Below are positions 1 to 5,593 of a stretch of DNA of 7,150 nucleotides, piece after piece; within the stretch, counting starts at the first letter, position 1; each line of letters starts with the position of its first letter. Source of the stretch: an uncultured Aquincola sp. GTDB taxonomy: Bacteria > Pseudomonadota > Gammaproteobacteria > Burkholderiales > Burkholderiaceae. Position numbers and translations under genes: made by a program. The notes under the pieces are model-generated. The model searched no databases. It saw only the letters and a program-made list of their open reading frames with translations, and was not told where the DNA came from. The stretch spans positions 1 through 7,150 of the forward strand of contig CAKZXL010000170.1 in assembly GCA_937883885.1 (NCBI GenBank), given 5' to 3'.

Positions 1-1
1 C

Positions 2-175
2 AACCACTCGTGCCAGCCCAACGCGCGGCTGGTCATCCGCGACGGCCGCATCGAGTTCTACGCCATCCAACCCATCGCCGTGGGCGACGAGGTGACGGTG
101 AACTACGGCGAGACGCACCATGAAGGCAAGCTGGAATGCCGCTGCGGTGCGCCGGGGTGCGTGGGGCGGTTGTAG
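2..175 (+). CDS. SET-domain protein, C-terminal fragment
   Basis: This is the 3' end of a gene that begins outside the window; 57 residues and a TAG stop are visible. The fragment opens with NHSCQPN, the SET-domain asparagine/histidine motif that helps form the S-adenosylmethionine site. It continues to VTVNYGE (residues 31-37), which matches the conserved tyrosine segment of the SET pseudoknot. It ends in CRCGAPGC (46-53), a CxCx4C post-SET cluster that in SET lysine methyltransferases binds zinc together with the NHSC cysteine (residue 4). The family transfers methyl groups to protein lysines; small stand-alone SET proteins occur in many proteobacteria, usually with unknown substrates. The gene converges on the minus-strand dehydrogenase, with 15 bases between the two stop codons. 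Family assignment is strong. Substrate, total length and the rest of the domain cannot be judged. Confidence 0.88.
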   Translation, partial: NHSCQPNARLVIRDGRIEFYAIQPIAVGDEVTVNYGETHHEGKLECRCGAPGCVGRL

Positions 176-184
176 CCGCCCCGC
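161..184. terminator. GC-rich hairpin at convergent gene ends (possible bidirectional terminator)
   Basis: GGGGCGG (163-169) and CCGCCCC (176-182) form a perfect 7-bp inverted repeat around a 6-base loop. A G-U and a G-C pair can extend it outward to 161/184. The SET-gene TAG stop lies in the loop, and the dehydrogenase stop on the other strand is a few bases further right. There is no T-tract on either side, so it is not a classical intrinsic terminator. It may slow polymerase or protect 3' ends from both directions. Confidence 0.4.
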
Positions 185-190
185 TCGACC

Positions 191-1261
191 TCAGCCTTTG
201 GCGACCGCCTCCGCAATCGCCTTGCCCACGTCGGCCGTGGTGGCCTTGCCACCCAGGTCGGGCGTGCGGGGGCCGTCCTGCAGCACGTCTTCGATGGCCT
301 TGAGCACCGCGGCGCCGGCTTCCGCGTGGCCCAGGTGCTCCAGCATCATCGAGCCGGCCCAGATCTGGCCGATCGGGTTGGCGATGCCCTTGCCATAGAT
401 GTCGGGCGCAGAGCCGTGCACCGGCTCGAACAGCGACGGGAACTTGCGCTCGGGGTTGAGGTTGGCCGAAGGCGCGATGCCGATGGTGCCGGTGCAGGCC
501 GGGCCCAGGTCGGACAGGATGTCGCCGAACAGGTTGCTGGCCACCACCACGTCGAACCAGTCGGGGTGCTGCACGAAGTGCGCGGTCAGGATGTCGATGT
601 GGAACTTGTCGGTGCGCACCTCGGGGTAGGCCTTGGCCAGCTCGGCGAAGCGCTCGTCCCAGTAGGGCATCGAGATGGAGATGCCGTTGCTCTTGGTGGC
701 CGAGGTGAGGTGGCGCTTGGGCCGCTTCATCGCCAGCTCGAAGGCGAACTTCATGATGCGCTCGGTGCCGTGGCGGCTGAACACGCTTTCCTGCAGCACG
801 ATCTCGCGCTCGGTGCCTTCGAACATCTTGCCGCCGACGCTGGAGTACTCGCCCTCGGTGTTCTCGCGCACGATGTAGAAATCGATGTCGCCCACCTGGC
901 GGCCGGCCAGCGGGCTCTTGACGCCCGGCATCAGCCGCGCGGGCCGCAGGTTCACGTACTGGTCGAACTCACGGCGGAACAGCAGCAGCGAGCCCCACAA
1001 CGACACATGGTCGGGCACCGTGGCCGGCCAGCCCACCGCGCCGAAGAAGATGGCGTCGTGGCCGCCGATCTGCGCCTTCCAGTCGGCGGGCATCATCGCG
1101 CCCTCCTTCAGGTAGCGCTCGCAGCTCCAGTCAAAGCTATCCCACTGCCACTTCAGGTTGAAGCGGGTGGCCACGGCGTCCAGCACGCGCAGGCCTTCGG
1201 GCATCACTTCCTGGCCGATGCCGTCGCCGGCGATGACGGCGATGCGATGGGTGTTGCTCAT
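191..1261 (-). CDS. dmlA: Tartrate dehydrogenase / D-malate dehydrogenase (decarboxylating)
   Basis: Beta-decarboxylating hydroxyacid dehydrogenase of 356 aa, in the isocitrate/isopropylmalate dehydrogenase superfamily. The family oxidises D-malate to pyruvate and CO2 or tartrate to oxaloglycolate, using NAD with a divalent metal and K+ or NH4+, in the cytoplasm. The N-terminal GDGIGQEV (residues 12-19) and the substrate arginines in NLRPAR (104-109) and VREN (131-134) are visible. The segment ENTEGEYSSVGG (133-144) is typical of the DmlA/TtuC group and holds the catalytic tyrosine (139). The catalytic lysine is K190 in SATKSN, and the metal aspartates are D223, D247 and D251. The NLFGDILSDLGP signature (243-254) and EPVHGSAPDIYGKGIANP (279-296) complete the fold. 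Length matches the family (about 360). The frame stays open further upstream, but this ATG has AAGGAG nine bases before it and begins the family's N-terminus. It follows the dehalogenase-like gene by 4 bases, so the two are probably co-transcribed. DmlA (also named TtuC/YeaU) is far more likely than LeuB; D-malate versus tartrate preference cannot be decided from sequence. Confidence 0.93.
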   Translation of the reverse strand: MSNTHRIAVIAGDGIGQEVMPEGLRVLDAVATRFNLKWQWDSFDWSCERYLKEGAMMPADWKAQIGGHDAIFFGAVGWPATVPDHVSLWGSLLLFRREFDQYVNLRPARLMPGVKSPLAGRQVGDIDFYIVRENTEGEYSSVGGKMFEGTEREIVLQESVFSRHGTERIMKFAFELAMKRPKRHLTSATKSNGISISMPYWDERFAELAKAYPEVRTDKFHIDILTAHFVQHPDWFDVVVASNLFGDILSDLGPACTGTIGIAPSANLNPERKFPSLFEPVHGSAPDIYGKGIANPIGQIWAGSMMLEHLGHAEAGAAVLKAIEDVLQDGPRTPDLGGKATTADVGKAIAEAVAKG

Positions 1262-1265
1262 GGGT

Positions 1266-2168
1266 TCACTCTCCTTGATGGGGGCTTTGCAGGAAGGGCA
1301 GCACGCGGTCCAGCAGCTGCTCGGGCGCCTCTTCGGCGATGTAGTGGCCGCAGGGCAGCGCACTGCCCTGCACGTCGTCGGCCACCCGCTGCCACTCGGC
1401 CAGCGGGTTGAAACAGCGTTGCACCACGCCCTGCGTGCCCCACAGCGCCAGCACCGGCATGGGCAGGCGGCGGCCGGCCTCACGGTCGGCGCGGTCGTGC
1501 TGCAGGTCGATGCCGGCGGCGGCGCGGTAGTCCTCGCACATCGCGTGGGCGGCGCCGGGCAGCGCGATACAGCGTTCGTAGTCGGCCCAGGCCTCGGGTG
1601 CAAACGGCGACAGGCCGGCGCTGCGGCGGCCCATCACGTCGTGCAGGTAGGCGCTCGGGTCGGCCTCGATCAGGCGTTCGGGCAGCGGCGAAGGCTGGAT
1701 GAGGAAGAACCAGTGCCAGTAGGCGCGGGCAAAGGCCTCGTTGGTCTGTTCGTACATGGCCAGCGTGGGCGCGATGTCCAGCACCACCAGGCGCTGCACC
1801 GCCTGCGCATGGTCGGCAGCCAGCCGGTGGGCCACGCGGGCGCCGCGGTCGTGCGCCAGCACCTGGAAGCGTGCATGGCCCAGCTGCTGCATCACCGACA
1901 GCATGTCGGCGGCCATGGTGCGCTTGGCATACAGCGCATGGTCGGCATCGCCTGCGGGCTTGGAGGAGTCGCCATAACCGCGCAGGTCGGGCAGCACCAG
2001 CGTGAAGTGCCGCGCCAGCACCGGCGCCACCTTGTGCCAGATGGCCTTGGTTTGCGGATGGCCGTGCAGCAACAGCAAAGGCGGGCCGTCACCGCCGGTG
2101 AGGCAGGCGATCTGCACGCCGGGCGCGGTGGTCAAGAGGTGCGACGTATAGCCGGGGTACAGGCTCAT
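1266..2168 (-). CDS. Alpha/beta hydrolase, fluoroacetate (haloacetate) dehalogenase family
   Basis: Complete 300-aa alpha/beta hydrolase. Family members such as FAcD/DehH1 hydrolyse haloacetate to glycolate plus halide through an aspartyl ester intermediate, in the cytoplasm. Visible are the oxyanion-region motif HGHP (35-38), DLRGYGDSSKP (61-71), and the nucleophile motif HDRGAR (106-111) with D107 and the carboxylate-binding R108 and R111. D131 in VLD and H275 in GHY match the remaining catalytic acid and base. The cap residues that cradle the halide in FAcD are also present: H152-W153 in YWHW and Y214 in CEDYR. Against remembered Rhodopseudomonas FAcD the cap is about two residues shorter near 180, and the tryptophan at FAcD position 185 has no equivalent. 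The ATG is supported by AGGAAAG five bases upstream. It is first in a two-gene operon with the D-malate/tartrate dehydrogenase. Many close homologues annotated as haloacetate dehalogenase are untested, and some of the family are not defluorinases; an epoxide hydrolase or esterase is less likely given the HDRGAR and HW/Y set. Confidence 0.85.
   Translation of the reverse strand: MSLYPGYTSHLLTTAPGVQIACLTGGDGPPLLLLHGHPQTKAIWHKVAPVLARHFTLVLPDLRGYGDSSKPAGDADHALYAKRTMAADMLSVMQQLGHARFQVLAHDRGARVAHRLAADHAQAVQRLVVLDIAPTLAMYEQTNEAFARAYWHWFFLIQPSPLPERLIEADPSAYLHDVMGRRSAGLSPFAPEAWADYERCIALPGAAHAMCEDYRAAAGIDLQHDRADREAGRRLPMPVLALWGTQGVVQRCFNPLAEWQRVADDVQGSALPCGHYIAEEAPEQLLDRVLPFLQSPHQGE
1271..1276 (-). promoter_or_regulatory. 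Shine-Dalgarno of the D-malate/tartrate dehydrogenase gene
   Basis: Read on the minus strand this is AAGGAG, nine bases before the ATG at 1261. It lies within the last codons of the upstream hydrolase gene, whose TGA is at 1268-1266. It fixes the dehydrogenase start and rejects the long upstream extension of that reading frame. Confidence 0.8.
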
Positions 2169-2173
2169 GGCGG

Positions 2174-2180
2174 CTTTCCT
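2174..2180 (-). promoter_or_regulatory. Shine-Dalgarno of the dehalogenase-like gene
   Basis: On the minus strand the sequence reads AGGAAAG, five bases before the ATG at 2168. It supports that ATG and the N-terminus beginning MSLYPGY, which resembles the family's usual short lead before the first strand. Confidence 0.6.
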
Positions 2181-2288
2181 GCTGCTGCGAAGGAGCTGCG
2201 ACTGTAGGCGCAGCCTGCCGCCTCATTCGTTCCACCGGTGCACTTCATTCCGTCGCCACCGGCACCCATGGGGCGATGGGCCCTTCGC

Positions 2289-2294
2289 GATAAT
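2289..2294 (+). promoter_or_regulatory. Candidate -10 box of the dap operon
   Basis: GATAAT differs from the sigma-70 consensus TATAAT by one base and stands out in this GC-rich region. It ends six bases before the dapC ATG, so initiation at the usual distance would fall on or next to the A of the ATG, giving a leaderless or near-leaderless message. No good -35 hexamer is seen at 16-18 bases upstream, and there is no Shine-Dalgarno between the box and the ATG. Confidence 0.5.
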
Positions 2295-2300
2295 CGCCCG

Positions 2301-3500
2301 ATGAATCCTCTGCTGCACCGCCTGCAGCCGTATCCGTTCGAGCGGCTGCGGCAACTCACCCGCGACATCACGCCCAACCCGGCGCTGCGCCCCATCAGCC
2401 TGGGCCTGGGCGAGCCGCGGCACCCCACGCCCGCGCTGATCGAGCACGCGCTGACCTCGTCGCTCAAGGGCTTGTCGAGCTACCCGGCCACCGCGGGCGA
2501 CCCCCTGCTGCGCGAGGCGGCAGCTGGCTGGCTGCAGCGCCGTTATGGCGTGACCGTGGATGCAGCCACGCAGGTGCTGCCGGTCAATGGCTCGCGCGAG
2601 GCGCTGTTCTCGCTGGCGCAATCGGTGATCGACCCCACGCGGCCGGGCGCCACGGTGGTGTGCCCCAATCCGTTCTATCAGATCTACGAGGGCGCGGCGC
2701 TGTTGTCGGGCGCCGAGGTGGCCTTTGCCAACAGCGACCCGGCGCGCAACTTCGCGCCCGACTGGTCGCAGATCGACGAGGCCACCTGGGCCCGCACGCA
2801 GCTGGTGTACGTCTGCTCGCCGGGCAACCCCACCGGCGCGGTGATGCCGCTGGACGAATGGCGCACGCTGTTCGAGCTGTCGGACCGGCACGGCTTCGTC
2901 ATCGCCAGCGACGAGTGTTACTCCGAGATCTACTTCCGCGACGAGCCGCCGCTGGGCGGGCTGCAGGCCGCCAAGGCGCTGGGCCGCGACGACTTCCGCC
3001 GCCTGGTGATGCTGACCAGCCTGAGCAAGCGCAGCAACGTGCCGGGCATGCGCTCGGGCTTCGTGGCCGGCGATGCCGAGGTGATGAAGCAGTTCCTGCT
3101 GTACCGCACCTACCACGGCAGCGCGATGAGCCCGGTGGTGCAGTCGGCCAGCATCGCCGCCTGGAACGACGAAGACCACGTGGTGGCCAACCGCGAGCTG
3201 TACCGCACCAAGTTTGCCCAGGTGACGCCGGTGCTGCAGCAGGTGATGGACGTGGCCCTGCCCGACGCCAGCTTCTACCTGTGGGCCGGCGTGCCCGCCG
3301 CCTTCAACGGCGACGACGTGGCCTTCGCCCGCGGGCTGCTCGCTCAATACAATGTGGCGGTGCTGCCGGGCAGCCTGCTCGCACGCAGCGCGCATGGCAG
3401 CAACCCCGGTGCCGGGCGGGTGCGCCTGGCCCTGGTGGCCGAAGTGGCCGAATGCCTCGAGGCGGCGCAACGCATCGCCTCCTACGTCAAGTCCTTGTGA
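2301..3500 (+). CDS. dapC: N-succinyldiaminopimelate aminotransferase DapC
   Basis: PLP-dependent class I/II (fold type I) aminotransferase of 399 aa. It interconverts N-succinyl-2-amino-6-ketopimelate and N-succinyl-L,L-diaminopimelate with glutamate as amino donor, the third step of the succinylase branch of lysine/diaminopimelate synthesis, in the cytoplasm. The N-terminus [19 protein letters not shown] and the segment [11 protein letters not shown] (34-44) are typical of betaproteobacterial DapC. The cofactor site is complete: N176 in SPGNPTG, D204 and Y207 in ASDECY, the Schiff-base lysine K243 in [10 protein letters not shown], and the carboxylate arginine R375 in GRVRLAL. The frame extends upstream to ATGs at 2238 and 2268, but those codons run through the promoter, and only the 2301 start gives the family's N-terminus. 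The gene heads the operon, with dapD 8 bases downstream, which makes DapC much more likely than another aminotransferase of the class. Confidence 0.94.
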   Translation: MNPLLHRLQPYPFERLRQLTRDITPNPALRPISLGLGEPRHPTPALIEHALTSSLKGLSSYPATAGDPLLREAAAGWLQRRYGVTVDAATQVLPVNGSREALFSLAQSVIDPTRPGATVVCPNPFYQIYEGAALLSGAEVAFANSDPARNFAPDWSQIDEATWARTQLVYVCSPGNPTGAVMPLDEWRTLFELSDRHGFVIASDECYSEIYFRDEPPLGGLQAAKALGRDDFRRLVMLTSLSKRSNVPGMRSGFVAGDAEVMKQFLLYRTYHGSAMSPVVQSASIAAWNDEDHVVANRELYRTKFAQVTPVLQQVMDVALPDASFYLWAGVPAAFNGDDVAFARGLLAQYNVAVLPGSLLARSAHGSNPGAGRVRLALVAEVAECLEAAQRIASYVKSL

Positions 3501-3508
3501 GACCCCCC

Positions 3509-4330
3509 ATGACCGCACAACTGCAATCCACCATCGACCTCGCGTGGGAAGCGCGCGCCGACATCACCGCGCTGAACGCGCCCGAGGTGCGTGAGGCCGT
3601 CGAGGAGGTGATCGCCCAGCTGAACACCGGCCGCCTGCGCGTGGCCGAGCGCCAATCGGTGGGCCAATGGACGGTGAACCAGTGGGTCAAGAAGGCCGTG
3701 CTGCTGAGCTTCCGCCTGAACGACAACAAGCCCATGCATGCCGGCGAGCTGGCCTTCTTCGACAAGGTGCCCACCAAGTTCGCGCACCTGAGCGAAGAAG
3801 AGATGCGCGCCACCGGCGTGCGCGTGGTGCCGCCGGCCGTGGCGCGCCGCGGCAGCTACCTGGCCAAGAACGTGATCCTGATGCCCAGCTACGTGAACAT
3901 CGGCGCCTATGTCGATGAAGGCACGATGGTGGACACCTGGGCCACCGTGGGCAGCTGCGCGCAGATCGGCAAGAACGTGCACCTGTCGGGCGGCGTGGGC
4001 ATCGGCGGCGTGCTGGAGCCGCTGCAGGCCAACCCCACCATCATCGAGGACAACTGCTTCATCGGCGCCCGCTCCGAGATCGTCGAGGGCGTGGTGGTGG
4101 AAGAGAACTCGGTGATCTCGATGGGCGTGTACATCGGCCAGAGCACCAAGATCTACGACCGCGACACCGGCGAGGTGCACTACGGCCGCGTGCCGGCCGG
4201 CTCGGTGGTGGTGAGCGGCAACCTGCCCAGCGCCGATGGCAAGTACAGCCTGTATTGCGCAGTGATCGTCAAGAAGGTGGACGCGCAGACCCGCGCCAAG
4301 ACCAGCTTGAACGACCTGCTGCGCGCCTGA
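3509..4330 (+). CDS. dapD: 2,3,4,5-tetrahydropyridine-2,6-dicarboxylate N-succinyltransferase DapD
   Basis: Left-handed beta-helix acyltransferase of 273 aa, the usual length. It transfers succinyl from succinyl-CoA to tetrahydrodipicolinate, the committing step of the succinylase branch; the family works as a cytoplasmic trimer with active sites between subunits. An alpha-helical N-terminal domain (about 1-105) contains [18 protein letters not shown] (53-70) and FFDKVPTKF (83-91). Hexapeptide-repeat turns follow from about 108 to 235, including [22 protein letters not shown] (128-149), [13 protein letters not shown] (161-173) and [12 protein letters not shown] (184-195). D142 and E190 match the catalytic-site pair described for DapD. 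The start lies 8 bases after the dapC stop and has only a weak GTGAG-like Shine-Dalgarno, so coupled translation from dapC is likely. The longer upstream reading frame overlaps dapC and is not coding. Assignment is essentially certain. Confidence 0.97.
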   Translation: MTAQLQSTIDLAWEARADITALNAPEVREAVEEVIAQLNTGRLRVAERQSVGQWTVNQWVKKAVLLSFRLNDNKPMHAGELAFFDKVPTKFAHLSEEEMRATGVRVVPPAVARRGSYLAKNVILMPSYVNIGAYVDEGTMVDTWATVGSCAQIGKNVHLSGGVGIGGVLEPLQANPTIIEDNCFIGARSEIVEGVVVEENSVISMGVYIGQSTKIYDRDTGEVHYGRVPAGSVVVSGNLPSADGKYSLYCAVIVKKVDAQTRAKTSLNDLLRA

Positions 4331-4349
4331 TCGCCAGCGCCCATCCCCG

Positions 4350-5591
4350 ATGAGCGGCGGCAACCTCGAGCGCGTGCTGCGTCTGATGGCCGAGCGATCG
4401 GCCTCCGACGCCTACATCTCGGCCAAGACGCCGATCCTCATCAAGGTCAACGGGCAGATGATGCAGCTGTCCGACCAGCCGCTGACGCCGGCCCAGCCGC
4501 GCCAGCTGCTGGCCGAGATGCTGAACGAAGAGCAGCTGGCCGAGCTGGACAGCACCAGCGAACTCAACGTGGCGGTGGGCGTGCCGGGCGTCGGCAGCTT
4601 CCGGCTGTCGGCCTTCAAGCAGCGCGGCTCCGTCGCGGCGGTGTTCCGCTGCATCCCTTTTCACATTCCACCGCTGGACACGCTGGGCGTGCCCGATGCG
4701 CTGTCGCAGATCGTGCTGGAAAAGCGCGGCCTGATCCTGATGGTGGGCGCCACCGGCAGCGGCAAGAGCACCACACTGGCCTCGATGCTGGAGCTGCGCA
4801 ACCAGCAGCTCAGCGGCCACATCCTCACCATCGAAGACCCGATCGAGTTTCTGTTCAACAACAAGAAATCGATCATCAACCAGCGCGAGATCGGCCGCGA
4901 CACCCAAAGCCTGCATGTGGCCCTGCGCAATGCGCTGCGGCAGGCGCCCGACTGCATCCTGATCGGCGAGATCCGCGACCGCGAGACGATGTCGCTGGCA
5001 CTGTCGTATTCGCTGTCGGGTCACCTGGTGCTGGCCACGCTGCACGCCAACAACAGCTACCACGCGCTGGGCCGCATCCTGTCGATGTACACGCCCGAGT
5101 CGCGCGGCCCGCTGCTGGCCGACCTGGCCGCCGGCCTGCGGGCGGTGGTGTCGCAGCGGCTGCTGCGCGCCACCTCCGGCGGCCGCGTGCCGGCGGTCGA
5201 GGTGATGCTCAACACCCAGCTGGTGAGCGAGCTGATCGAAAAAGGCGACATGCACGGCGTGAAGGAGGCGATGGAAAAGTCGCTGGCCGAAGGCTCACAA
5301 ACCTTCGAGCAGGACCTGGCGCGCCTGGTGGGCCAGGGCAGCATCACCCGCGACGAAGCCCTGGCCAACGCCGATTCGCCGACCAACCTGCTGTGGCGGC
5401 TGCAGAACGCGGCGGCGCAGGCCGCCCGGCCGGTGGCGCGCGCCGAAGAGTCCGACGTGGCCGTGTACACCGAAGTCACCATCGACGTGCCCGCGCCCGG
5501 CAGCGCCACCTTGCTGGCGCCTGCGCCTGCCGCGCCCTTCGGCGGCACCGCCCCGCCGCCCTCCACCTTTCCCACCCTGCCCCGTTCCTGA
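4350..5591 (+). CDS. pilU: PilT/PilU-family type IV pilus retraction ATPase
   Basis: Cytoplasmic hexameric secretion-type ATPase of 413 aa. PilT/PilU proteins power depolymerisation of type IV pili and so twitching motility, DNA uptake and surface sensing. The N-terminal PAS-like domain begins [15 protein letters not shown] (6-20). Then come the Walker A motif GATGSGKST (133-141), the Asp box TIEDPIEF (160-167) with E162, the atypical Walker B LIGEIRD (204-210) with E207, and the His box LATLHANN (228-235) with H232. The PilT-specific AIRNLIRE element is replaced by [25 protein letters not shown] sequence (291-311), and the core ends [13 protein letters not shown] (341-353), both pointing to the PilU side. 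About 60 residues of Ala/Pro-rich tail follow. It sits between dapD (19-base gap) and dapE (TGATG overlap), without other pilus genes. No Shine-Dalgarno is visible. The family call is firm; PilU rather than a PilT paralogue is likely but not proven. Confidence 0.9.
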   Translation: MSGGNLERVLRLMAERSASDAYISAKTPILIKVNGQMMQLSDQPLTPAQPRQLLAEMLNEEQLAELDSTSELNVAVGVPGVGSFRLSAFKQRGSVAAVFRCIPFHIPPLDTLGVPDALSQIVLEKRGLILMVGATGSGKSTTLASMLELRNQQLSGHILTIEDPIEFLFNNKKSIINQREIGRDTQSLHVALRNALRQAPDCILIGEIRDRETMSLALSYSLSGHLVLATLHANNSYHALGRILSMYTPESRGPLLADLAAGLRAVVSQRLLRATSGGRVPAVEVMLNTQLVSELIEKGDMHGVKEAMEKSLAEGSQTFEQDLARLVGQGSITRDEALANADSPTNLLWRLQNAAAQAARPVARAEESDVAVYTEVTIDVPAPGSATLLAPAPAAPFGGTAPPPSTFPTLPRS

Positions 5592-5593
5592 TG
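5589..5593 (+). promoter_or_regulatory. TGATG stop/start overlap coupling the PilU-like gene to dapE
   Basis: The TGA of the pilus ATPase gene (5589-5591) shares its A with the ATG of dapE (5591-5593). The 30 bases before it are pyrimidine- and C-rich with no Shine-Dalgarno, so dapE translation probably depends on ribosomes that have just terminated on the ATPase gene. Confidence 0.7.

Larger units (their letters stand above)
2169..2300. promoter_or_regulatory. Divergent intergenic region between the catabolic operon and the dap operon
   Basis: These 132 bases separate two divergent start codons and must carry both promoters unless a regulator acts from further away. Towards the plus strand there is a good -10 box directly before dapC (separate entry). 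Towards the minus strand the best candidate -10 is TACAGT (2206-2201), with no convincing -35 at 17 bases. Two perfect 8-bp palindromes are present, CACCGGTG (2233-2240) and CCCATGGG (2265-2272); they could be protein sites or chance in GC-rich DNA. No small gene is evident. Confidence 0.5.

Noticed and set aside
326..1411. 361-codon plus-strand open frame opposite the dehydrogenase
   Set aside because: It is antisense to an unmistakable DmlA-type protein, with no motif and biased His/Gly/Ala/Val composition.
191..1603. Longer 470-codon version of the D-malate/tartrate dehydrogenase frame, starting at 1603 on the minus strand
   Set aside because: The first 114 codons overlap the hydrolase in another frame and read as Arg/Ala/Pro-rich nonsense. 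The ATG at 1261 has a Shine-Dalgarno and begins the family's N-terminus.
1158..2207. 349-codon plus-strand open frame opposite the hydrolase
   Set aside because: It is antisense to a hydrolase with a full active site and has composition typical of a shadow frame.
2233..2272. Palindromes CACCGGTG and CCCATGGG as operator sites
   Set aside because: Each is only 8 bp, they are unrelated to each other, and such matches are easily met by chance in GC-rich sequence. They are noted in the intergenic entry but not called as operators.
2238..2300. Upstream in-frame ATGs (2238 and 2268) as alternative dapC starts
   Set aside because: Neither has a Shine-Dalgarno. The added residues are not DapC-like, and the GATAAT promoter box would fall inside the coding region.
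2660..3508. Upstream extension of the dapD frame by 283 codons
   Set aside because: It lies within dapC in another frame, and DapD is complete at 273 aa from the ATG at 3509.
2223..3518. 431-codon minus-strand open frame opposite dapC
   Set aside because: It mirrors the dapC codon pattern, has low-complexity His/Gly/Arg composition, and would cover the divergent promoter region.
5500..5588. Possible tandem repeat in the GCGCCTGCGCCTGCC-like end of the pilU-like gene
   Set aside because: It is only two or three imperfect Ala-Pro codon pairs, explained by low-complexity coding sequence.
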